Assembly (NCBI GenBank): GCA_903924005.1
Contig: CAIXZV010000605.1
Coordinates: 1 to 10,687, forward strand
DNA: 10,687 nt
Origin: an uncultured Chloroflexota bacterium
Lineage (GTDB): Bacteria; Chloroflexota; Limnocylindria; Limnocylindrales; CSP1-4
Reading direction: 5' to 3'
Shown: in pieces, positions 1 through 5,486 of the stretch
Position numbering within the stretch: position 1 is the first letter of the stretch
How the letters are laid out: every line of letters starts with the position of its first letter
Notes under the pieces: generated by a model
The model's input: the letters and a program-made list of their open reading frames with translations, nothing else
Database searches by the model: none
What the model was told of the DNA's origin: nothing
Position numbers and translations under genes: made by a program

Positions 1-137
1 ACTACGACGATCCCGCGTCGAAGGACTGCCACGTTGTCAGCAAGAGCCCGGAGGTTGGGCCTGCGCCCAACGCCAAGCAGATGGTCCAGATCTGCCGCAG
101 CACGTTTGTGCTGGACACGGTCGCCCTGGCGAGTTGA
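1..137 (+). CDS. C-terminal fragment of an unidentified, possibly exported protein
   Basis: The window opens inside a reading frame (first full codon at 3) that runs 44 codons to a TGA at 135-137. The visible tail begins YDDPASKDCHVV and ends CRSTFVLDTVALAS. Two cysteines (residues 9 and 31 of the fragment), the polar composition and the lack of hydrophobic segments would suit a small disulfide-bonded extracellular or lipoprotein domain, but that is only compositional. I do not recognise the family. It converges on the methyltransferase gene, with only 15 bp between the two stop codons and no convincing terminator hairpin in between. The frame is supported by its good codon use (mostly G/C third positions) and by ending just before the neighbouring gene. 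Confidence 0.6.
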   Translation, partial: YDDPASKDCHVVSKSPEVGPAPNAKQMVQICRSTFVLDTVALAS

Positions 138-152
138 CCGGCGGCTGCGTCC

Positions 153-1556
153 CTAGAGGGCGCGCAGCCTCGTCTGCGGCCAAGTCCAGTCAACGGGTAC
201 GTCAGCGGCAGCAAGCGCCCGGCGTCGGCCAGCCTCGGTTGCGCCCAACACGAGGATCACGTCGGTCTTGGTGGCCTGGCCCGCCTCGACACCCCACAGC
301 CGGGTCATCTTGCGGTTGGCCGCCACGTCGTCACGGACCAGGCCTGCAAGACGGAACCCGGCAGGGTAGGCCGCCTCTTCCCAGACTCGCTCGGCAAGGC
401 CGAGGCCCGCAGTTGAGGGCTTGCCGCGGTCCATCTCCACATCGCCGATCACCAGCACGGCGATCCCGTCGTCGGTGAGGGCGGGCCGCAGATCCGCAAG
501 CACCTCGCGCAGGAAGCCGATGTAGGCCTCGGGCTGATGGGCCTGGTCAAGCGACGCGTCGATGGCGTTGGCGTCAAAGCCCAGGAGCCAGGTGCGCAGC
601 CAGTTGTAGTAGCCGTACTTGAGGACGCGCAGGTAGGGCGGCGAGGTCACCACCAGCCGTGCCCGGTCCCCCATGCCGCGCTCCCGAAGCGCTTGGCGTA
701 CACGGAGCCCGGCCGTCCGCGCGTCGCCGAGCAGGGCGATGCCCGTGGTGTTGGGAAGTGGCTGGCGGTAGAGGCGATCAAGCTTTGCGCCAAGCGATCC
801 AAAGGCGTCACGCTCCGGCGGCTCGTACCCGGTCCGCTCCACAAAGGCACGCACGTAGCGGGGCGCCATGCTGAACGTGTTGGGCATGACGGTGGACAGG
901 TAGGCCGGCGTCTTGCCGTGGAGGATGCCCGCGAGTGCCGCCGCCAGGAAGCGGTCCACACGGTCGTCCAGCTGCAGCCGGGACCGGAGGTGCGCCACCT
1001 GGCCAAGCGTCACGGCATGGAAGGCCACCGCAACTTCGCTGGGGAGCGCCTCGTCGCGGGCGTCCGGACCGCCGCCGCTGCCCGCCCGCGGAATGAACGC
1101 CGACGGGTGGCCCGGCCGCAGACCCGCTTGGCGTCCAATCGCCGTCCACGCGTCGGCATCCGCAAGCCAGCCGAGACGCAGCGCGAGCAGCCGCGTCCTG
1201 GCCTCCACGGCCGTTGCGGGATCCAGCTTTGCCGCGGTGAGGACGTGGGCGAGCGGGTTGAGGTCGTTGCCGACGCCGATCCGGCCCTCGGCGGCAGCCT
1301 GGACGGGCGCCGTGCCGCGACCGGAGAACGGATCCAGCACCACGTCGCCGGGGCGGCTGTACCGGGCGATGAAGGCATGGGCCATCGCTGCCGGAAAGCT
1401 CGCCAGATACGAGCACATCGGGTGGAGGCTGTGGCCCCACAGACGCGTCTGGTCCTTCCAGTCCGCCTCAAGCGCAAGCACCGGCAGGGCGCTCGGCAGC
1501 TCCAGCGCAAGCTGGCCGACGGTGGACGCGTGTACTCGCCTGGTGGTGTCGGGCAT
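153..1556 (-). CDS. Stand-alone SPPY-type DNA methyltransferase (N6-adenine or N4-cytosine)
   Basis: This predicted S-adenosylmethionine-dependent DNA amino-methyltransferase has 467 residues. The SAM-binding motif I is DPFSGRGT at residues 75-82 in a Rossmann context, followed by NDLNPLA at 97-103 (acidic motif II/III region). The catalytic motif IV is TSPPY at 304-308, followed by an aromatic-rich stretch (KYGYYNWLRTW). Motif I precedes motif IV with about 220 residues between them, which is an alpha-like order with a potential target-recognition region in the middle; this order excludes the beta class. TSPPY occurs in both N4-cytosine and N6-adenine enzymes, so the base cannot be assigned. 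I chose ATG at 1556, preceded by a weak GGGA and a candidate -10 box at 1608-1613. A TTG at 1685 would add 43 low-complexity Arg/Ala/Pro residues and run into the divergent gene. No restriction endonuclease or specificity subunit is visible nearby, so it looks like an orphan enzyme, perhaps regulatory. It is divergent from mtnN, whose enzyme degrades the SAH that methyl transfer produces. Confidence 0.85.
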   Translation of the reverse strand: MPDTTRRVHASTVGQLALELPSALPVLALEADWKDQTRLWGHSLHPMCSYLASFPAAMAHAFIARYSRPGDVVLDPFSGRGTAPVQAAAEGRIGVGNDLNPLAHVLTAAKLDPATAVEARTRLLALRLGWLADADAWTAIGRQAGLRPGHPSAFIPRAGSGGGPDARDEALPSEVAVAFHAVTLGQVAHLRSRLQLDDRVDRFLAAALAGILHGKTPAYLSTVMPNTFSMAPRYVRAFVERTGYEPPERDAFGSLGAKLDRLYRQPLPNTTGIALLGDARTAGLRVRQALRERGMGDRARLVVTSPPYLRVLKYGYYNWLRTWLLGFDANAIDASLDQAHQPEAYIGFLREVLADLRPALTDDGIAVLVIGDVEMDRGKPSTAGLGLAERVWEEAAYPAGFRLAGLVRDDVAANRKMTRLWGVEAGQATKTDVILVLGATEAGRRRALAAADVPVDWTWPQTRLRAL

Positions 1557-1607
1557 TCCCGGGCCTCGACGGTCCGCGCGACGTCTGGCGCCGCGTGCGG
1601 GTGGCGG

Positions 1608-1613
1608 AGCATA
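1608..1613 (-). promoter_or_regulatory. Candidate extended -10 box for the methyltransferase gene
   Basis: On the minus strand this reads TGG-TATGCT, a TAnnnT -10 hexamer with the TGn extension. It lies about 50 bp upstream of the ATG at 1556, giving a predicted leader of roughly 45 nt. No good -35 hexamer is visible, as is common for extended -10 promoters. The prediction rests on sequence pattern alone. Confidence 0.35.
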
Positions 1614-1642
1614 CCACCGGGCATTTGCGCCGCGGAGGCCGG

Positions 1643-1648
1643 TAGGAT
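1643..1648 (+). promoter_or_regulatory. Candidate -10 box giving a leaderless mtnN transcript
   Basis: TAGGAT fits TAnnnT and ends exactly 6 nt before the ATG of mtnN at 1655. Transcription would then start at or next to the A of the start codon. The GGAGG at 1634-1638 lies about 16 nt upstream of the ATG, too far for a normal Shine-Dalgarno sequence. Together these suggest leaderless translation. An alternative is a short leader using part of GGTAGGA as a weak ribosome-binding site. Confidence 0.4.
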
Positions 1649-1654
1649 CTGCCG

Positions 1655-2431
1655 ATGGACAACCGTGGGCGATCCGCCGCTCCAATCGGCATCCTCTGCG
1701 CCCTCCCCGAGGAGATGCGGCTCTTCCGTGGCGCGGTAGAAGACGCCCGGACCGACACCCGCGGCGGGACCGAGGTGGTCACCGGTCTGCTTGACGGCGC
1801 CGCCGTCGCCTTGGCGGACGCGGGCATCGGCAAGGTGAATGCGGCCGTGACCGCCGCGCTGCTCTGCGACAGGTATGGCTGCAACCGGCTCGTCCTCTCC
1901 GGGGTGGGCGGGGCGCTTGACCCGGCCGTGGCAATCGGCGACGTGGTGGTGGGCACACGGCTGATCCAGCACGACTACGGCCGTTCCACCGATGCCGGGT
2001 TCACGCCCTATCGGCCCGGGGTCTGGCCCTTTCCGGGGACGACGAGGGGTCTTGGCTGGGACATGAGCGCTGACATGGAGGCGCGGCTGCGCGCGGCCGT
2101 TGGGACCGAGCCGCTGCCCGGCGTGAGGGTCCGCGGCGGGGACGTTGGGAGGGCACCCCTCGTCCACTTCGGGACCATCCTTACCGGAGATGCGTTTATC
2201 GCCGGCGACGGTGTTCGTCAGGGGCTGGTGGACCGGTTCGGCGGCCTCCTCGTTGAGATGGAGGGCGCGGCCGTCGCGCAGGTGGCGGAGCGCTTTGGTG
2301 CCCGCTGGCTGGTCATCCGCGCCGCGAGCGACCTCGCCGGCCACGACAGCGGCATTGACTTTCGGGTGTTCCTCGACGACGCCGCGCATACCGCAGCAAC
2401 GCTTCTGCGGCGACTGCTGCCGGCGCTCTAG
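1655..2431 (+). CDS. mtnN: 5'-methylthioadenosine / S-adenosylhomocysteine nucleosidase
   Basis: The 258-residue product belongs to the PNP/UDP phosphorylase superfamily. The family cleaves the glycosidic bond of MTA, SAH and 5'-deoxyadenosine, releasing adenine, and works in the cytosol. Visible hallmarks are: IGILCALPEEM at 11-21 with Glu20 at the place of E. coli Glu12; AGIGKVNAA at 56-64; SGVGGAL at 82-88; HFGTILTGDAFI at 171-182; EMEGAAVAQV at 201-210 with the ribose-binding Glu203; and ASDLAG at 224-229 with the proton donor Asp226. All catalytic positions are intact. It is slightly longer than the usual 230 or so residues, mainly around 120-165. The ATG at 1655 fits the family N-terminus and a TAGGAT -10 box 6 nt upstream. 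It is divergent from the DNA methyltransferase and convergent with the acetyltransferase/CoA-ligase gene. A futalosine hydrolase or a more general nucleoside hydrolase of the same fold is the main alternative. Confidence 0.9.
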   Translation: MDNRGRSAAPIGILCALPEEMRLFRGAVEDARTDTRGGTEVVTGLLDGAAVALADAGIGKVNAAVTAALLCDRYGCNRLVLSGVGGALDPAVAIGDVVVGTRLIQHDYGRSTDAGFTPYRPGVWPFPGTTRGLGWDMSADMEARLRAAVGTEPLPGVRVRGGDVGRAPLVHFGTILTGDAFIAGDGVRQGLVDRFGGLLVEMEGAAVAQVAERFGARWLVIRAASDLAGHDSGIDFRVFLDDAAHTAATLLRRLLPAL

Positions 2432-2449
2432 CGACCCCGGACGAACGCA

Positions 2450-2499
2450 GATGAACGCAGTGGCGGGCTGGCCCCTCGATGCGCACGCGCGCGTCCACC
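2450..2499 (-). repeat. Degenerate duplicate of the 3' end of the GNAT/acyl-CoA synthetase gene
   Basis: This 50-bp stretch matches 2681-2730 at 45 of 50 positions, offset by exactly 231 bp, and its last 26 bp (2474-2499) match 2705-2730 perfectly. The second copy is the true last 14 codons and stop of the minus-strand gene. Read on the minus strand this copy encodes DARVRIEGPARH against the genuine DARVRIEAPARR, and the stop TGA is replaced by TGC. It has no start and no upstream coding sequence, so it is a relic or a recombination product and not a gene. Confidence 0.8.
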
Positions 2500-2506
2500 C
2501 GTCCCG

Positions 2507-2634
2507 CGGGTGAACGGTTTCGCGCCGAGACGTTTCACCCCTCTGGCGCACGGCCTGTTGCGCCACGGGGCGCCCCCACGTGACAAACCGTGCGTGGCGC
2601 GGGCGGATCGTTCCGCGCCGGAACCGTTCACCCG
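2507..2634. repeat. 128-bp palindromic element bounded by 13-bp inverted repeats (REP/MITE-like candidate)
   Basis: CGGGTGAACGGTT at 2507-2519 is the perfect reverse complement of AACCGTTCACCCG at 2622-2634, and the symmetry continues imperfectly inward. Nested palindromes fill the interior: TGGCGCA/TGCGCCA at 2544-2550/2559-2565, GCGCCACG/CGTGGCGC at 2560-2567/2593-2600, and GGCGCGG/CCGCGCC at 2596-2602/2613-2619. The 5-mer TCCCG flanks both ends (2502-2506 and 2635-2639), like a target duplication. However, it also forms part of a 20-bp direct repeat (2497-2516 and 2630-2649), so this is ambiguous. No transposase or credible protein is encoded. A transcriptional role for both convergent genes is possible. 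Confidence 0.6.
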
Positions 2635-2649
2635 TCCCGCGGGTGAACG
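2625..2649. terminator. Perfect 10-bp stem hairpin, possible bidirectional terminator
   Basis: CGTTCACCCG at 2625-2634 and CGGGTGAACG at 2640-2649 form a perfect 10-bp stem around the loop TCCCG. It lies 38 bp beyond the stop of the minus-strand gene and about 195 bp beyond the mtnN stop, between convergent genes. There is no U-tract on either strand, so intrinsic termination would be of the GC-hairpin type, or the hairpin may simply be part of the adjacent repeat element. Confidence 0.4.
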
Positions 2650-2680
2650 TTGCGCGCCCGCGGCGCCGGGCGGGCTCCCA

Positions 2681-2730
2681 GACGAACTCAGCGGCGGGCA
2701 GGCGCCTCGATGCGCACGCGCGCGTCCACC
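2681..2730 (-). repeat. Genuine 3' end of the minus-strand gene that is duplicated at 2450-2499
   Basis: This is the partner copy of the 231-bp-offset direct repeat. It spans the TGA stop (2690-2688) and the last coding bases of the GNAT/acyl-CoA synthetase gene. It contains a 16-nt strictly alternating purine-pyrimidine run (2710-2725, also in the other copy), which could favour Z-DNA or slippage. Confidence 0.8.
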
Positions 2731-5399
2731 ACAACCGCGCCATCGGCCAGGACGACGACCGGGTTGCAGTCGATCTCCACGATCTCCGGGTGCGCCTCCA
2801 CCATGGCGCTGACGCGCAGGAGCACGCCCTCGAGCGTCGCCACGTCAGCGCGAGACGCGTTGCGGTAGCCCTCGAGCAGCGGGTACATGGCCAGTGAGCG
2901 GAGCATCTCGCCCGCGTCGCGATCGGTCAGCGGCGTGATCCGCACGGCAACGTCCTTGAGCAACTCCATCTCCGAGTCGCCTGCGCCACAGGCGATGACG
3001 GGGCCAAACAATCGGTCGTGGACAACGCCCACAAGCATCTCCGTGCCAGGCGGAACCATGCGCTGGACCAGCAGCCGCTCAACCGGGTGCCCGGCGGCTT
3101 CGAGATCCCGGACCATCGTCTCGGCCGCGGCGCACACATCGGCCGCGCCTTCAAGGCCAAGCACGACGGCCCGGGCCTCGCGCTTGCGCATGACGCCGGT
3201 GGCGACAGCTTTGAGCGCAACAGGGCCGCCAAGCTCGTCCGCGGCCGCGCCCGCCTCGGCAGGTGACGCCGCAAGCCGCCAGTCCGCAACTCGGATGCCG
3301 TAACAGCCCAGAAGTGCTGCCGCCTCGTCAGGCCGCAGCCAGCGCGTGCGGTCCAGCGTCTCGCCAACCTGGGTCATCGCCCCGGCAAGCACGGCAGCGG
3401 CGTCATCCTCGCGGATGTCCGTGAACGTGGGCACGTTGCCTTCCGGGGCCATGCGCCACTCGGCATAGCGGGCCGCATGGGCGAGGGCCCGCGCCGCCTC
3501 CTCGGGGAACGTGAACGCGGGCACCCGCAGCGACGGGCTGTGCAGCGCAGCGGGACCGCCCTCCGCCGACATGAACACGGTCAGCACCGGGACTGGCCGC
3601 GGAAGCGTGGCCACAGCGTCGTGGATGGCCGCGGCCACATCGCTGCTTGACGCGCCCAACGGCGGCACAAACAGCACGATGATTGCGTGGATCTCCTCGC
3701 ATGCGGCGAGGATCCCGATGGCGCGCCCGTAGGCTTCGGGGGGTGCGTCAACCGTGTCAACCGGGTTGTCGAGCGTCGCCATCGCCGGGAGGCAATCGGC
3801 CAGGGCGCGTCGCGCGGCCTCCGGGAGTGGCGGCACGGTGAGGCCCCCGGCCTCGCAGGCATCAGCGGCAAGGATGCCTGGCCCACCGCCGTTGGTGAGG
3901 ATCGCCACGCCGCGACCGGGCGGCAGCGGCTGGTTGGCAAGGAGCGAGGCCACATCGAAGAACTCCGACAGCGTGTCGGTTCGCACCACACCTGCCTGCC
4001 GGAACAGCGCGTCCACGGTGACGTCCGACGCGCCGATGCGCGCACCGGTGTGCGACAGCGTTGCCCGGGCGCCAGCGGCGGACCGCCCGCTCTTGACCAC
4101 GATGATGGGCTTGGTGCGGCCCACACGCCGGGCAATCCGCGAGAACTTGCGCGGGTTGCCAACGGACTCTAGATACAGCGCAATCACGCTGGTCGCCTCG
4201 TCTGCCTCCCAGTACTGGAGGAAGTCGTTGCCAGACAGGTCCGCCTTGTTGCCGATGGAGATGAAGCTTGACAGCCCAAGGCCAAGGCGGTTTGCGTGCT
4301 CGATGATGGCTTGGCCAAGCGCGCCGCTCTGCGACAGAAAGCCAACCCGCCCATCGATGGGCAGGGTGGGGGAGAACGTGGCGTTGAGCCGCACGCCCGG
4401 CTCAAGGTTGATGACGCCCATGCAGTTGGGGCCAACCAGGCGCATGCCCGCGCCGCGACAGGCTGCCACAAGCTGGCCCTGGCGCGCCGCGCCTTCATGC
4501 CCCGTCTCCGCAAAGCCGGGCGAGACCACAACGACGGTCTTGACGCCCTTTGCTGCGCACTCGTGGACGGCGCCGATGGTCACGTCCGCCGGAAGGGCGA
4601 TGAGCGCAAGGTCAACCGGCCCGGGGATGGCGCTCACCGAGCGGTAGGCGGCAACCGACTGGACCACGTCGGCATTGAGGTTCACCGGGTAGACCGGGCC
4701 GGTGAAGCCGCTGCTCACCAGGTTGTGGAAGAGCTCGCCGCCTACAGTGCCGCGCTGGCGCGACGCCCCGATCACGGCAACCGAAGCCGGGTGGAGGAGC
4801 GCGCGGACTGCTGCTGCGGCCGCCGCCTGCTCGCGGCGCTCAAACCGCTGGCGTGCCTCGCCGCTGAGCTCCGTTGGGAACTCCACCGAGATGCTGCCAG
4901 GCTCAGAGTGCAGCCGGAGCGGGAAGCCGCTGGCCCGGAAGACGTCGAGCATCTTGGCGTTTTCCAGCAGGACTTCCGCCAGGAACGTCGTGATGCCGGC
5001 CTCGTTGGCGCGCTTGGCGAGCGCCTCCAGCAGCAGCGTGGCCACACCCATGCCCTGCCACTCGTCGGCTACAACAAAGGCGGCCTCAGCCGTGGTCTTG
5101 TCGAGATAGAGGTAGTTGCCGTTGCCGATGATGCGGGTCACGCCGCCAACCTCGGTCTCGGCCACAAGCGAGCAGTCGCGCCGGTCCTCAAGCACCGCCC
5201 ACTTGCGCGCGCGGGCCTCGAGATCGCCGCCGACGCTGGCAAACCGCAACCGTCGCGACTCCGGGTCCAGCGCTTCAAGGAACGCCACCATCCCCGGGAT
5301 GTCCGTCTCGGCGGCGTCGCGGATCCGGATGGAGGAGCCGTTGCGCAAGATTGTGTCGCGCGACTCGTCCCGGCTTGCCGCGGGGGTGAAGCGCTCCAC
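2688..5399 (-). CDS. GNAT acetyltransferase fused to NDP-forming acyl-CoA synthetase (type II Pat-like)
   Basis: The product has 903 residues. Residues 25-175 are a GNAT domain with the acetyl-CoA pyrophosphate loop QGMGVA at 115-120. Residues 200-300 are a CoA-binding Rossmann domain (SVAVIGASRQRGTVGG), followed by succinyl-CoA-ligase-like flavodoxin domains with FLSQSGALG at 354-362 and SHTGA at 449-453. Residues 685-903 are an ATP-grasp domain with GGPVALK and the metal-binding ending EIDCNPVVV. The NDP-forming family interconverts acyl-CoA, ADP and phosphate with acid, CoA and ATP. Fusions to GNAT are protein lysine acetyltransferases that silence acyl-CoA synthetases. Here the GNAT domain is N-terminal (type II order, as in streptomycete PatA), whereas Salmonella Pat has it C-terminal. 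His450 in SHTGA matches the phosphorylated His of active ligases, so ligase activity may be retained. The GTG at 5399 has AAGGAGG 4 nt upstream. The frame stays open to 5678, but that extension overlaps the divergent gene. It is divergent from an AcuC-like deacetylase. Confidence 0.9.
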   Translation of the reverse strand: MERFTPAASRDESRDTILRNGSSIRIRDAAETDIPGMVAFLEALDPESRRLRFASVGGDLEARARKWAVLEDRRDCSLVAETEVGGVTRIIGNGNYLYLDKTTAEAAFVVADEWQGMGVATLLLEALAKRANEAGITTFLAEVLLENAKMLDVFRASGFPLRLHSEPGSISVEFPTELSGEARQRFERREQAAAAAAVRALLHPASVAVIGASRQRGTVGGELFHNLVSSGFTGPVYPVNLNADVVQSVAAYRSVSAIPGPVDLALIALPADVTIGAVHECAAKGVKTVVVVSPGFAETGHEGAARQGQLVAACRGAGMRLVGPNCMGVINLEPGVRLNATFSPTLPIDGRVGFLSQSGALGQAIIEHANRLGLGLSSFISIGNKADLSGNDFLQYWEADEATSVIALYLESVGNPRKFSRIARRVGRTKPIIVVKSGRSAAGARATLSHTGARIGASDVTVDALFRQAGVVRTDTLSEFFDVASLLANQPLPPGRGVAILTNGGGPGILAADACEAGGLTVPPLPEAARRALADCLPAMATLDNPVDTVDAPPEAYGRAIGILAACEEIHAIIVLFVPPLGASSSDVAAAIHDAVATLPRPVPVLTVFMSAEGGPAALHSPSLRVPAFTFPEEAARALAHAARYAEWRMAPEGNVPTFTDIREDDAAAVLAGAMTQVGETLDRTRWLRPDEAAALLGCYGIRVADWRLAASPAEAGAAADELGGPVALKAVATGVMRKREARAVVLGLEGAADVCAAAETMVRDLEAAGHPVERLLVQRMVPPGTEMLVGVVHDRLFGPVIACGAGDSEMELLKDVAVRITPLTDRDAGEMLRSLAMYPLLEGYRNASRADVATLEGVLLRVSAMVEAHPEIVEIDCNPVVVLADGAVVVDARVRIEAPARR

Positions 5400-5403
5400 G
5401 GAT

Positions 5404-5410
5404 CCTCCTT
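5404..5410 (-). promoter_or_regulatory. Strong Shine-Dalgarno sequence fixing a GTG start
   Basis: On the minus strand AAGGAGG precedes GTG (5399-5397) by 4 nt. This is the best ribosome-binding site in the window and decides the start of the GNAT/acyl-CoA synthetase gene over the longer open frame that reaches 5678. Confidence 0.8.
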
Positions 5411-5444
5411 CCTGGCCCGGCGGTCGTGCTGCCGGACACCCGTC

Positions 5445-5450
5445 ATCGTA
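5445..5450 (-). promoter_or_regulatory. Candidate -10 box for the GNAT/acyl-CoA synthetase gene
   Basis: The minus strand reads TACGAT, a TAnnnT hexamer, 45 bp upstream of the GTG start. The same hexamer occurs upstream of the sensor kinase (9375-9380). No consensus -35 is evident at 17 bp spacing. Confidence 0.35.
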
Positions 5451-5455
5451 CGCGC

Positions 5456-5467
5456 TGGCGTGCGCCA
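5456..5467. promoter_or_regulatory. 12-bp inverted repeat between divergent -10 boxes, operator candidate
   Basis: TGGCG-TG-CGCCA lies between the proposed -10 boxes of the divergent acetyltransferase (5445-5450, minus) and deacetylase (5471-5476, plus) genes. A regulator bound here could control both. The palindrome is short and GC-rich, so chance occurrence is quite possible. Confidence 0.25.
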
Positions 5468-5470
5468 CTC

Positions 5471-5476
5471 TAGACT
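5471..5476 (+). promoter_or_regulatory. Candidate -10 box for the AcuC-like gene, short or no leader
   Basis: TAGACT fits TAnnnT and ends 10 nt before the ATG at 5487. There is no Shine-Dalgarno-like purine run between it and the ATG. The transcript would begin at, or within a few bases of, the start codon, suggesting leaderless translation as also proposed for mtnN. Confidence 0.4.
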
Positions 5477-5486
5477 GCCCAACGCC

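Noticed and set aside
1557..1685. TTG-initiated N-terminal extension of the methyltransferase (43 residues)
   Set aside because: It is composed of Arg/Ala/Pro without family similarity, overlaps the mtnN start, and would delete the intergenic promoter region. The ATG at 1556 is adequate.
537..1739. 400-codon open frame on the plus strand
   Set aside because: It lies antisense to the methyltransferase. The translation is Arg/Ala/Gly-rich without motifs, as expected for a shadow frame in GC-rich DNA, while the minus strand has DPFSGRGT and TSPPY.
2313..2498. Short minus-strand frame beginning MDARVRIEGPARH
   Set aside because: The similarity to the end of the neighbouring gene is explained by the 50-bp duplication. 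It continues antisense into mtnN with no ribosome-binding site.
1010..2743. 577-codon open frame on the minus strand spanning the methyltransferase, mtnN and the spacer
   Set aside because: It is out of frame with the methyltransferase, antisense to mtnN, and low in complexity. It crosses the palindromic spacer, where the open frame reflects the lack of AT-rich stops.
5379..5399. CCGCGGGGGTGAAGCG at the start of the GNAT fusion gene, resembling the spacer repeat CGGGTGAACGG
   Set aside because: The match is short, interrupted and within codons for the normal N-terminus. Chance similarity in GC-rich DNA is likely without a genome-wide count.
4296..5486. 397-codon upstream extension of the AcuC-like frame
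   Set aside because: It is antisense to the GNAT/acyl-CoA synthetase gene, with Arg/His/Ala-rich shadow composition. The AcuC fold begins right after the ATG at 5487.
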